Positions 11,041 through 22,700 of a DNA stretch of 64,000 nucleotides are shown one piece after another; within the stretch, counting starts at the first letter, position 1, and every line of letters begins with the position of its first letter. The position numbers and the translations under genes are program-made. Source of the stretch: Ananas comosus (lineage: Eukaryota; Streptophyta; Magnoliopsida; Poales; Bromeliaceae); assembly GCF_001540865.1 (NCBI RefSeq), contig NC_033628.1, positions 9,694,907 to 9,758,906 of the forward strand, read 5' to 3'. A model generated the notes under the pieces. The model saw only the letters and a program-made list of their open reading frames with translations. It did no database searches and had not been told where the DNA came from.

Positions 11041-11854
11041 GGTACGTTGTTTACGAGAGGGTTAACAAAATTTTAACACAATGTGGGGACGAAACGGGAA
11101 GTGTCTGTATATGTCACGGACGAACGTAGGTCACGGTAGAACCCAAAATTTTGTAGGGCGAGATGTGATAAATGTGGTTTTGAGGTTTGGCAGCGTGCGT
11201 ACATATCTGTTTTGGATTGTTTTGCCTGTACTGTACGTTTTGCTGGTGAACTTTTCTTTGCACTCCCTATTAAACTTTCGGTACTGCACTACACTCCAAA
11301 AATATTTAATTTTGGTAAATATATATATATAAATGCTAACCCCTCAATTACTAAATTCTAAAATATTACAATGCTACTACATTATTAATATCTCTAACTA
11401 ATCAAATTTGCTTTTGAAATTTATCCATTCCATTGTAATTTTTTCCTTCAAAAATGTTATTATATTTTTCTCTTAAAATAAGAAGTTTAATTGGCTTAAG
11501 ACGCAATAACATGGCATCATGCACTGCGATATAGAAGACCACCTCCCTCAGCAAACTAGACTTCTATTTTATTAGAATTAAGTTGTTTAAAAACTAAATT
11601 TGGTAAAGTATTTGAATTAATTAAATCTAAAAATTCACACAAAATTTTGAAAGTTGAGACAGTTTCAACCAATAAAAATAAAATATAAGTTGAGGGAGGT
11701 AGATCACAATGGGATATTGTTGAAGGGGCCGGGTCTCCCTACATCTTTTACTGCTGATATAAGAATAATCGATATTTTTAATCTCAAGATCCCTAATAAA
11801 AGTCTCATAAGTTCACCTATTTTTAGACTCGGTCACTAGACAACCCCCGTGTGA

Positions 11855-12072
11855 TTTTCTTTTTTTGTTTTTTTTTTTTTTTAGAGAGATAGGTAACACG
11901 CTACCCGCTTCGTTTATTTTATTTAAAAATAAATTTAGCTGGAAATGTGAATCAATTAGGATTCAAACTTGAGATCTTGAATATCAAACTTGAGATCTTG
12001 AAAATGTGAATCAAGTAGAATTCAAACTTGAGATCTTGAATATCAATCATCAAATTCTTTTTCACTAACTTT
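11855..12072 (-). mobile_element. SINE copy (E) with internally duplicated middle
   Basis: The plus-strand poly-T tail at 11863-11882 is followed by AGGTAACACGCTACC, then a block containing CAAACTTGAGATCTTGAA that occurs three times between 11960 and 12040. On the minus strand the tRNA-like box-B part is therefore duplicated. The normal family length is about 150 bp, while this copy is about 215 bp. Confidence 0.6.
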
Positions 12073-12929
12073 AGTAACGGCCGATTTTTTTTAATTTCTT
12101 TTTCTTGAAAAAACATGCCATTTGACTATACAGCAAATATGTCCTGGCCGCCTTTTCCCTTCAGGTGCTGCTGTCTGAGTTTGCTATTATTATTGTTACT
12201 TCTCGTTTTAACTGCCCTCACTGCCATTTTTTTTTTTTTTAACCACCACCATCGTCACAAGCCAGTGATATTTCCAACGTCACCATTAATAATTCATCAG
12301 AGTTCGGCTACTATACTATTAATAACACCAAATATTTGTACTACTAAATTTTTCACCTTTAGATCTATCATTTTTATCATTTTCACCTATTAGATCATAC
12401 TATTCAACTAACCATCCATTCAATTTGATGAGTCTATCATTATCCTAACCCCACATCGATCCCTTCATCTAAGGATTGAAAATCTAATAACACTGATAAT
12501 TAACTTGATGCTATTAATAGTATAGTAGCCTACTAACCAAATACAAGAAATATATACTTTATAGAATCTTAAGATGCATAGCCAAACACGAATGCTGTCT
12601 TAGGACAAGAATTCCACTTTCGTAATATAATTTCTTAACAGAGGGTGATTTCACATTTACATATTAAATTCCATTAACTGCAAGGCCCTAATAATTCACA
12701 AAATATCTCAAATGAGAATAGTGATTTAAGCCCTGAAAAATGCAAGGTGTAGTTAGCGGGCGCTCCTCCTCTTCAGCCCTTCACCACAATGCTTCTGGTA
12801 ACAATCTACCCACTAGCATTAATAATTTATTGAGTCTAAGCCCTTATAAATAATTCTCATTAATTATATCTTATTTTTTAGTCTAAGATTATCAGATGAT
12901 GTGACATCCATCTTATATTTTTGACTGAC

Positions 12930-12990
12930 AAATTAGCTCTAATACTAATTGTAATGAGTTACTAGTGGTGGTGGCTAGGTCGTTACACTT
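12930..12990 (-). mobile_element. TRIM-like fragment with primer-binding-type site
   Basis: On the minus strand, an LTR-end-like sequence finishing ATTACA is followed by ATTAGTATTAGAGC. That resembles the TGGTATCAGAGC tRNA-Met primer site of plant retroelements. The GGTCGTTACA near 12985 also matches the LTR end at 60207-60216. It is a fragment only. Confidence 0.4.
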
Positions 12991-13413
12991 CCGATTCGGC
13001 ATGTAGACAAATTACGATTATATTCTATTAGCCTAACATACCTAGTATCGTCTCTACCTACAAAAGTTCTCCGTTAATATTAAGCGTATGCTCGGCAACG
13101 GTAGGAATTTAAAACAGTGTTTTATAATTTACTGTAATAGGTTGGTACAAGAACCTTAAAACTCTATAATTTTTTTACTCAGTGTTTTTTAGTGCTTGGT
13201 TCAATTCTGAAAAAAAATAATTTAATGTGAAAAAAAGAAATCCCCTCCACACGACCTTTTTCTTGTTCAAACCCACCCCTACCACCTTCTCCTTCTTGCT
13301 TAAAACCCACCTATATCCCCATCCCTTCCACTTTCTTCATCACCCTCTACCGTGACAACCCAACACGAAAAATTCACCGATATCCCATCTCGGAACAGGA
13401 GCGTTTATAGACA

Positions 13414-13760
13414 ACGGTAAGGAGAAACGTCACAATCTCGAGGAGGCAGTAAAGGTAGAAGAAGAAGACGAGTAGGAGGTTGGAGGGTAGCGGTAGCAAA
13501 GGTAGAGGGTGGCGGTAACGGAGGCGGTAGCTGACAGTGAGGAAAAATGTCACAATCTCAAGGAGGAGATAGTAGAGGAGGAAGAAGAAGAGTAGGAGGT
13601 TAAGGGGCGGCGGTGGCGGCGGTGGAGAGCCAGAGGGTGGCGGCAACGGGGGTGGTAGCCGACGGTGAGAAAAAATGTCACAATCTCCTCGGTAGTAGAG
13701 GGAGAAGAAGAAGAAGAAGAGTAGGAGGTCAGGGGGCAGTGGTGGCCGCGGAGGAGGGTA
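13414..13760. repeat. GA/GC-rich minisatellite, three units of about 125 bp
   Basis: Three imperfect direct units each contain AATGTCACAATCTC or AACGTCACAATCTC, then a GAAGAAGAAGA tract, AGTAGGAGGT and a GGTGGCGG-rich part. The opposite strand gives a long Phe/Pro/Leu-rich open frame (13374-13973), which is a composition artefact. The function of the array is unknown. Confidence 0.75.
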
Positions 13761-14046
13761 GCAACGGAGGGCGCCGGTGAGGTGGAGGGGTGCTCGGTTG
13801 TCGAAGTGGGAGAACTCGTGAGTATCGACAGCAGAGTTTGGAAGGAAAAGGTGACGGAGGATGCACGGGGCAAAAAGAAAGAGGTGGGATGAGTTCTCTG
13901 AAAAAAAAAAAGGAAAAAAAGAAAAAAAAAGAAAAAAGAGTGATTTATGTACTTTTTTTTTTCCTAAAAACACTCTGTTTTGAGTCCATTACTTTAATTC
14001 TTTTACAATTCCAAACTTATCCAAACAGAGTTGTAAAAAATATAGA

Positions 14047-14335
14047 GTTAATTACACCAATGGTCCCTAACCTTTACACTATTTTTCAATTTGGTCCCCG
14101 ATCTTTTTTTTTGCAATCAAGTCCTTAATCTTTTGATTTCATTTCAATTAAGTCCCAGCCGTTAAATAGTTATTAAAATTGACGAAAAATACCACGTCAG
14201 CTCCACGTTAGCGCCACGGAGACGCCAGGTCAACGCCACGATGGCGCTGTGTCAGCGGATTGCAAAAAAAAAAAAAGGTTGGGGACCAAATTGAAAAATG
14301 GTGCAAAGGTTGAGGACCAATGGTGTAATTAACCC
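14047..14335. mobile_element. MITE family D, 289 bp, with TIRs of about 70 bp
   Basis: The left arm begins GTTAATTACACCAATGGTCC and continues to TTTGCAAT. The right arm in complement gives GGGTTAATTACACCATTGG and continues similarly for about 70 bp, including CAATTTGGTCCCC. The centre has ACGTCAGC/CCACG short repeats. No coding capacity is present. Confidence 0.75.
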
Positions 14336-14930
14336 ATTAAATTTATAAATTCAAAAAAAATTTAAATTTAATATTTAAATTTTAAATTTAAATTTTGATT
14401 TTGGATTCAAATTTAAATTGGAATTCAAATTCCGATTTTGTATTTAATTTTAAATTTTTAATTTTAAATTCAAATTCACATTTGGAATTCTAAATTCTAA
14501 TTTAATTTCAAACTTCGATTTGAAATTTCAAATTCAAAATGTGAATTTGAATTCGAAGTTTAAATTCAAATTTAGAATTGAAATCAAATCTTTAAATTCA
14601 AATTTAAATTTTGAATTCAAATTTAAAATTTAAAATCAAAATTTTGAATATGATTTTAAATTTAAATTCAGGTTTTAAATTTAAACTTCGGTTTCAAAAC
14701 TTTCATTTTAAATGTAAATTGAAATATCAGAATCAAAATCAAAATTTTAAGTTTGAATTCAAAATTTAGATTCAATTAAAAATTTAAATTTAAAATTTGA
14801 ATTTCAATTCAAAATTTTAATTCAGTTTTAAATTCAAATTCAAAATTCTAATTTCTCGTTAGTTTAAAATTTTAATTTTAATATTATTTTTGAATTTAAA
14901 TTTAAAATTTTGAATTTTTTTTTAGGGACT
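14336..14930. repeat. AAATTT/AATTCAAATT low-complexity tract
   Basis: About 600 bp are built almost only of AAATTT, AATTCAAATT and variants, with many short inverted repeats. It sits between two family-D-like ends (14047-14335 and 14931-15148), as if it were the core of a larger compound element. Confidence 0.7.
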
Positions 14931-15148
14931 AAAATGAAAAATGTGCAAAGTTTAGGGACCTAATTGACATGCAAAAGGTTGCCACATAGGCGCTGACATG
15001 GCGATTCCGTTAATTTTAACTGTTTGTTTAATGGTTGGGACCTAATTATAATAAAATTAAAAGCTTAGGGACTCAATTGTAAAAAAAAAAAGTTGGAGAC
15101 TCAAGTGAAAATTGGTGAAAGGTTGGGGACTACCGGTGTAATTAACCC
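14931..15148. mobile_element. Family D-like end segment
   Basis: It contains GGGACTAAAATGAAAAATG, ACATAGGCGCTGACATGGCG and the terminal block GGGGACTACCGGTGTAATTA, which pairs with the left end at 14047. Together with 14336-14930 it may form a 1.1-kb element enclosing the smaller MITE. Confidence 0.55.
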
Positions 15149-15253
15149 AAAAATATATTATAAGTTGGATTATTACTCAGAGTACCCAAACAGGCCCTAA
15201 AACTTCAATTTTGGCTAAAGAACCCAGCAGAGTAGTGAAAAATGTGAATATTA

Positions 15254-16029
15254 GGTTGCATTTGGTTCGGGTATAAGTAAGAACTAATTGTTCCACGGAT
15301 AGGTACAAGTTCAGGTATAAGCAAGAATTAGACCAATTTTGCGTTTAGATGAAAATTGGATTGTTCCTAGGAATAAGATAAATGGTGTTTGGATGGTTAG
15401 ATTGGAACAAGAGGAATAAAAGTTATAATTTGAAATTAAGATTATATTATGTAATTAATTAGCATCAAAATATTACTTAAAAATAGATAATAAATTAATT
15501 ATTAAAAATTAATTATAAATAATAATAATTATTAATAATTATTAATAAATAATAATAATTATTATTAATTATCATTAATTAATTATAAATAATAAATTAA
15601 TAATAATAGCGATTGTCTAATTAATAATTATTAATAATTAATTATAAATAATAAATTAATAATACAATCGATTATCTAATTATTAAGGATAGTAATTATT
15701 AATAAATAATAATAAATATTATTAATTATTAATTATAAATAAATAAATAATTAATTATTTAATTATTAAAGTAATAAATAATGATTTAAAAATATTAGTT
15801 AAATTAATTAATAATTTGCTATTATTAAAATTAAATTTAGACTTTAGTTAATCTTGTTCTCATAAAAGAACAAATTTGTTCCAGAAAGAAGGTAGAACAG
15901 CAATTCCAACCTTATATCAACTTGTTCCAGAAATCCGGAAACAATTGTTCCCGAGTACCAAACATAAAATTTGAGAACAAAGGGGAAAACAAGAACTTAT
16001 TCCCCTCTGTTTCCGAACCAAACGCTACC
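15254..16029. mobile_element. PIF/Harbinger-like TIR element, 776 bp, TTA target duplications
   Basis: The element is flanked by TTA at 15251-15253 and TTA at 16030-16032. Left end GGTTGCATTTGGTTCGG pairs with right-end complement GGTAGCGTTTGGTTCGG. The interior is an (AAT/ATT)-rich tract and is non-coding. TTA/TAA duplications and G-rich 'TTTGGTT' ends suit PIF/Harbinger MITEs. A relative occupies about 41230-41823. Confidence 0.7.
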
Positions 16030-16322
16030 TTAATGTACTAGTTTGCCATTTTAGGCCTCATCTGAAATAAGACCTTAAGATCCTATTTTAATATCAGAAT
16101 AAATTACTCAATAATCACATATCTGGTATAAAAAGTTTTAGTTGTGATTAAAAAATAGGAATTGGATTTTTGCCTCCTTAAATAATCTTGACATCTATAA
16201 GCTAGGAAAGCAGTAGATTTCACCTACGAGGTGATTTATCTCATTTCTAAAAAAATAACTTGTACACCGAATATGATATGCCTTTCCAAAACATTTAATC
16301 CTATTTCTAATATACCAAATGC

Positions 16323-17009
16323 AGTTGGGAATCCAGTACTCGCCCCGGTAGCGGATCTCGAGAATCCGTAACCCGCTCCTATACCGACTGCTGTGGATCC
16401 GGTATCGATTGTTGGGATTCCGCAACGGAAGCGTCGAATCGGGTTTTTACCATAAACACGTCTCCTCAGCAAAAGCTGATACAATCATAAAAGAGAGAAA
16501 AAAAAAATCAAAACAGAAAATATGCGGGTAAAATAAGATTCATTAAATAAAAAAATATTACACCTGACTTTTCTTCTGCAACAGAGTAGCTACAACCCTA
16601 GCCCTCTTTTTGAATCTCTCCTACCTTTCTCTCGTCTTCTATAAACCCACAAAGAAGACCTCTCCGCGTGCACCCGTGCACAAGGTGCACTAAAATAACT
16701 CTCTCTCTCTTTTTCTCTCTCTGGTATGACACCCCAATGGTTCCAACCGTACTCTCCCAAAAAGAGCACCATCAAGAGCTATTTATAAAGCTCCACCAAA
16801 ACATACCCCAATCATAATATAATTAGGATTCCGACTTTAATTAATATCTAAATCTACCTTAATTAATCTCTAATAGATTTACATATTAATCCTAATCTAG
16901 TTAGGTTTATCCTCTAATTAATATTTAAATCTTAATTTATCTCCAACAGATTTAAATATTAATTCTTATCTAAATAGGATTCAACTACAAATCTAACCAA
17001 ATCCTAACA
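16323..17009 (-). repeat. 3' LTR of the Copia element
   Basis: It begins TGTTAGGATTTGG immediately after the polypurine tract and ends with GGCGAGTACTGGATTCCCAA. A TTTATAAATAG TATA motif (about 16775-16786) and a CT microsatellite follow the expected U3/R layout. The outer edge near 16323 is slightly altered (GCAGTTGGG instead of TGTTGGG). Confidence 0.8.
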
Positions 17010-17055
17010 TTCTCCACCTTGATTTGATTTGTAATTTTCAACCGCTACGTCGAGC

Positions 17056-18453
17056 TCACCATGCAAGCTCCACCTTGAGCTTGTCTCCTCCGCTCGATGT
17101 CGCCGCATCCGTCACTCCGTCTCGAGCAACTGCACATCCGCGAAAGTTTGGAACCCAAACCGTCTTCGCTCCCGTTCCGGCTGTGCTCCCGTTCAGAACG
17201 TATAAGTTCCCACGCTTGTTCGCCTCGCATACAACCCGATCTCGTTTTCGGACCCTCATAACTCCACATGAAGCTGAAATATCGCAACCCTTCGAGTCCA
17301 ATGCGCTTAACGAGATCAAATTCCGCTTCAATCTAGGAACATGTCGAACACCCATCAGCGTCCTCACGACCCCATCGTGCATTCGGATCTTCACAGTGCC
17401 GACTCCCAAAACTTTGCACGCCGTCCCGTTCCCCATCAGAGCCTTTCCACCCTTGATCGCCTTATAGGTGGCAAAAGACTCCTTCTCCGGGCATACGTGA
17501 AAAGAACACGCTGAATCGAGCACCCACTCGTCATCCGAAATTTTCGCACCTCCGGTCGCCGCATACAGGACATCAGAATCGATCATCTCCGACTCTGCCG
17601 CCTGCGCCATCGCTGATACCGTCTCGTCCTGGTTCATGCAAGTTTTCTCCTTCTGTCGCTTTAACTCCTTCAGATCATCCTGAAGTTTTCGACAATTGCG
17701 CTTGATATGCCCCTTCCTGTGACAGTAAAAGCATTCTACCTCAGATAGCGGTTTCTTCTGTCAATATTCGGTCGCCGATATTCTCGCCTCCTTCTTCGCA
17801 GTCACCACCAGTCCTACATCCTGACTTTGCGTGCCGGACTCCTGAATCATCTTCCGCATCTCGTTCGAGAGAAGCGCCGCCGTGACCGCCTCCACGCTTA
17901 TGGACTCCTTGCCATAAAGTAACGTGGTCACCAGATGCTCATATGTCGTCGGTAGCGAAGATAGTAGGATCAACGCCTTGTCTTCGTCATCCAGATTGAC
18001 TCCGACGCTGGTCAACTGGGCCACCACCTTGTTGAACTCATTTAGATGATCATGTAGGCTCGCCGCTTCTTGCATCCGCAACGTAAACAGTCGCTGCTTC
18101 AGATACAATCTGTTCGTCAGGGATTTGGTCATGTACAGATCTTCCAATTTCTTCCACAATTTCGCCGGTGTAGTCTCGCCGGCTACATTGTAAAGAACCT
18201 CATATGCTAATGATAGATGAAGCGTACTTAGCGCCTTCCGCTCCATCTTCGTCCATGCCGCATCCGTGACCTCCGCTGGCTTTGCCTCCTTCCCGTTCAA
18301 CGTCTCGTCTAATTCTTGCTGTACTAGAATTGCTCGTACTTTAATTTGCCATAATCCGAAATTGTTCTTACCGTCGAACTTCTCGATTTCGAATTTCGTG
18401 GCCATCTCCGTCGATCTCTCCCGCAGATCGGTAACCTTCGGCTCTGATACCAC
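17056..18453 (-). pseudogene. Copia gag-protease remnant
   Basis: The first part (18453-17761) is a UBN2/Retrotran_gag_2-type gag containing KFDGKNNFGLWQIKVRAIL. A single in-frame TGA (17761-17763) interrupts it, and the same frame then continues with the CCHC zinc knuckle CFYCHRKGHIKRNC and a pepsin-like Copia protease segment starting WVLDSACSFHVCPE. It proceeds into a GAG-pre-integrase-like LYVLNGS and then breaks off at the deletion. The TGA probably arose by C-to-T change of a CGA codon. Gag would coat and package RNA and the protease would cut the polyprotein; neither is intact here. Confidence 0.85.
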
Positions 18454-18454
18454 T

Positions 18455-19141
18455 TGTTGGGAATCCGGTACTCGCCCCGGTACCGGATCTCGAGAATCCG
18501 CAACCCGCTCCGATACCGACTGCTGTGGATCCGGTATCGATTGTTGGGATTCCGCAACGGAAGCGTCGAATCAGGTTTTTACCATAAACCCGTCTCCTCA
18601 GCAAAAGCTGATACAATCATAAAAGAGCAGAAAAACAAAACACAGAAAATTATGCGGTAAATAATTCTATTATAAGTAGAAGATCTATCACCTGAATTTC
18701 TCTTCGCAACAGAAGTAGCTACAACCCTTTAGCCTACTTTTTGCATCTCTCCCTACACCTTTCTTCGTCTTCTAAAAACCACAAAGAAGACCTCTCCGCG
18801 TGCACCCGTCACACCAGAAATGCCACTAAAATAACTCTCTCCTTTTTCTCTCTTCTGATCGACACCTCACAATGTTCCGCTTCTCCCAAAAAGAGCCACC
18901 TCAAGAGCTGATTATAAAGCTCCACCAAAACCATACCACAATCATAATATAATTAGGACTTCCGACTGTTAATTAATAATCTAAATCTACCGTTAATTAA
19001 TCTCTACATAAGATTTACATATTAATCCCTAATCTAGTTAGGTTTATCTCTAATTATATTTAATCTTTATTATCCTCCACAGATTTAATAATGTCATTCT
19101 AATCTAATTAGGATTTAACTAAAATCTAACCAAATCCAACA
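18455..19141 (-). repeat. 5' LTR of the Copia element
   Basis: This LTR of about 687 bp begins TGTTGGATTTGG on the minus strand and ends CCCAACA just before the tRNA-Met primer site. A TATA-like TTTATAA lies mid-LTR, with CT-rich stretches after it. It is the partner of 16323-17009. Confidence 0.85.
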
Positions 19142-19730
19142 AATACTACAAACTTTTTAAGCAAATAAAAAAAGTGCGATGCACAGGTATGTTATATGCA
19201 TGCATGCATCCAATCGAATAACTAATAAGTGACACCATAATAACAATAGAGCATTGGAATCAGTAATGACCACAAAACAATAATAAAAGTTCCTAATTGA
19301 GAGAACTTGTCGAGACTCATCTACATTTTCTCTGAAAACAGAAAAAGATTCAATCCTACATTTCCCAACAGTCATTATTAACAAAAAAAAATTTGTTCAC
19401 CTTCAGGTATCAGGTAAAGAGGAGCAGAGAGAGCATCTTTAAAATTAGTTATCAGATTACAAACAGCTACAAAAAAAAAAAAAACAAATTTCAGGTGCAG
19501 TAGGAAAAGAAAGGGAACTTTAGTACAATTTTTCACAAGAAAAAAAGTGGTCTCCGACAAGAGAATTCATGAAATTTTAATTAGGGAGTACAAAAACCTG
19601 CTGTAAAACTGGGGGAAAAAAACAGATATTAGAAGAAATATTAACAAGATCTAAAGCAGCAGGACAAGAAACAGCAAATATCCTGCAGATTAAATTGGAT
19701 ATTCATAGCGGCATGCGCCGCAGCACCTTC
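19142..19730. other. Spacer and probable 3' UTR of the PGAP3-like gene
   Basis: There is no coding signal. The part next to 19730 is probably the 3' untranslated region of the minus-strand PGAP3-like gene. The rest shows nothing recognisable. Confidence 0.45.
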
Positions 19731-22700
19731 CTACCTCATTTTCTTCGTGAGTGCAGCGGTGCGGAACTCCGCATCATCCTTGACGAAGCTCCACCAGAGA
19801 AATGAGAGAGGAAGCACAATAGCGTGAGTTAGTGAATGGGCATCGACGTAACCCTTGTATGGAGGGAAGTCAGAGATTTCGAGAAGAACGGCGAGGGTGG
19901 CTCCTATAGCAATTACCCACAGCTTGATGCTCGAGGGATGGCGAGTTACTACAGACCACACCGCCCATAAAAGCATTTGAGCTATGCCTATGGCTAGGCA
20001 TACCTTCATGTTCAGACCTTAGAATAAGAGAGAGAGATTAAAATCATCACATAACGAAATAATTTGTGCAGTGATAGCTAGACTTCAAACTGATCTTTTT
20101 CGTCCTTTTTGCTGAGAAATACTTATTAATGAATGCATCTCCGCTCGTGGAATTCAATATTTTCTTTAAGACGATGATCTCCGTTTGGAAATTATAGAAA
20201 GAAAGAAAAGATTTGGCTATTTTCATGGCAGAAAAAGTCCTCTCTCTGTTATCGATTCACAGTTTGAATAAAAGCAACCATATTATATTACAAAAATGAA
20301 AACTAGAGACATAACCTAAAGAGAAAAGGTAAAAAGGTACACCATTATCATGGAATTTTGGAATAGAAATACATAAAAATCTGGCAGCATTTGTTAGATG
20401 ATTATTGCCAAATTCTAGTATATATTAGTTAGACTGACATCGAGAGGAAAAAAAAACTGCAAACGCATGTTCAAATCCTAAGGAAAAGTAACCTTGTGCT
20501 TACAGTTAAAAAAATAAATCCAAATGATAAGTCAATGAAATGCAATCCAGCATCATCTTTTCTTTTCTTGAGAGAGAAAAGCTCACCGTAGTCAAGTTCG
20601 TAGAAGTTGAGATACAATATATGTGTTGTCAAGAAAGCCAGCAATGGAGCAGCAACCATAACCCTAGAAGCCTCGTCCTTCACATTGAAAGTTCGCAGAA
20701 CGGCCAGAATGAGTGAGTACCCAACTAAAGCCGCATTAGATGAATGATACAACTTTTCCGTCAAATCGGAAACACTGTCGTAAATATGTAAGTAACACCA
20801 ACATCAGCAAAAAGTGGAAAAGGCATCAAATAATGTGAAAAGGCAGGCTTAAATCTTCGAGAAAAGATAACGGATGAACCCTACCTGCTGTGATATATTG
20901 CACTCCAGAACCATGCGTTCATTGACAATAGTCCGTGTATGTGCCATAAGCCAGTGAACTCATAATATGTCCTACCACTTGCAGGCCTAAGAGGCAACTT
21001 GTAGTAAAGGAGGAGAACAAAGGATAGCCAACCATTGAAGTGTATCAGGAGAGTCAATGCAGAAAGGACAGCAGAAAGAGGCTCCTATATAAATGAAGAA
21101 AAGACATGGAAATTAACATAGGTTAACATTCATGTCTAATATTTAAAAGGCCTGATCAAAAAATTAGTAGATAAACCCAACCTGAAACACAAAAACCCGC
21201 TTAAAAGGCCATCTCCCATGATATTTGACAGGCCTGAGACCAAGAGATTCCCTTTCGTTTTCTCTTTGCAGAATACAATGGTATCGACATTCACTCTTGC
21301 AATTCAATTCTTTCCACCGCAGGTACAACGGCTCTTGCTTGTACCATGGATTGTTGGGCAGTAAGCTATCGGATGAAACCTGGCAGTGCTGAATGGAGAC
21401 ATCTTGCAGGGTTCCCGTCTTCTCACATTGGTTGGTACACGTTCTGGCATCCGGTAAAGATAATGTTTGCAATCAGCAAAAGAAAGCAACAGGTTTCAAT
21501 AAGCTGAAAAGCCAAGGAATATTGAAATTCATATCCAGCCATTAACAACAGTATATATCAAGAAAAATAAAACCCAGTGGCCAATAGAGACAGACTATGC
21601 ATAACCAGCATAAAAAGAGGCCACAAGTCTCCACTAACGTTAGATTGTGAGACTATTGCAATATGACAAACTCCATTAATTATGCTGGAATGTCCTCATT
21701 AGGGGGTGTCAAACATGTTCTGGACTCGGAAAAATACCAGACTCCTATCATGACAGCCCTCCATTTTTCTGCCCTTCCTAACTCTCTTACTCCGCCTGAG
21801 CAACAAAAGAATGCCCAGCCAAAATAATAGTGCACCTACATAAGTTGATCTAATACCATATGCAATGTCACTAGCCAGGTAGTATTAACAACTAGATGAA
21901 ACAGACCATTAACCACCCACTTTGGTCAAGCCTAATAACTTATGCTACTACGCTATGCGCGCGCGCGCGCACACACATATATCTATACGCAGCATATATA
22001 TACACACACATTTATTTATATGTGTGTGTGTGTATATATATACACACACACAAGCACATGTTTATACACAGCATATATATATACACAGAGACATGTATAT
22101 GTATATATGTGTGTAGAGCGAGGCTACTATACTCTTATGAGTATAGAGCCCTTCATACTCATAAGTTATTTTCAATGATGAAGCTAATCGACGATCCACA
22201 CTGTTAAATATGATCTAGATTATTTGAAACTTCTAGAAAATGAATTTCGTAATTTTTCAAAATTATAATAAAGTCCATCAAACGGGCATAAAATGAACGG
22301 TCAAAATTGAACGATTTTCTAAAAATGGGTAATTAGATACTTCAATTTAAGATCGGAATTATTGATCTTTATCTAGATAGTCAATAGAATTTTCTATCAA
22401 AAATTCAATCCATTTAAATTCTTTTACGCCGTTAAACTAGCAAGTATTTCATATCGGCTGTTTAAAACTGTCAATTTTGAGATCTTTTGATTGTAAGGTA
22501 AATGATATCAAAAAATTACGAAATTTGATTTCTAAAAGTCTTACATGCTCTAAATAATATTTAATGGTATGGATCGTCGATTCGAAAGCTTTATCATTGA
22601 AAACGACTTATAATTACAAAGGGCTCAATACTCATAAGAATATAGTAGCCGGACTCCTGTGCGTATGTGTGTGTGTGTGTGTACATGCACTTCCTACAAT

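Larger units (their letters stand above)
11041..13370. other. Intergenic DNA with repeat fragments
   Basis: No gene is recognised. It holds a SINE with an internal duplication (11855-12072) and a TRIM-like fragment (12930-12990). The remainder is AT-rich and unassigned. The short frame 12115-12393 is hydrophobic by composition and has no family resemblance I recognise. Confidence 0.5.
16323..19141 (-). mobile_element. Internally deleted Ty1/Copia retrotransposon, about 2.8 kb
   Basis: On the minus strand the order is 5' LTR (19141-18455), primer binding site TGGTATCAGAGC (18441-18452), gag with zinc knuckle, protease start, polypurine tract AAGGTGGAGAA (17020-17010) and 3' LTR (17009 to about 16323). 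Integrase, reverse transcriptase and RNase H are missing. Only about 1.4 kb remains between the LTRs, so the copy is non-autonomous but keeps the cis signals for mobilisation. LTRs start TGTT and end (C)AACA. The two LTRs are similar but clearly diverged by many indels, implying an old insertion. I could not confirm a target duplication. Confidence 0.85.

Noticed and set aside
13374..13973. 199-codon minus-strand frame rich in Phe, Leu and Pro
   Set aside because: Produced by the GA/GC-rich minisatellite and flanking poly-A; three repeated units explain its length and no domain is visible.
16195..16484. Open frames with Arg-Tyr/Ser-Gly repeats near 16.3 and 18.5 kb
   Set aside because: They occur in both LTR copies of the Copia element and are non-coding LTR sequence.
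17024..17467. 147-codon plus-strand frame
   Set aside because: It is antisense to the Copia protease region, which has recognisable motifs on the other strand.
21896..22207. Tyr/Ile/His-rich frames
   Set aside because: Artefact of CA/TA microsatellites.
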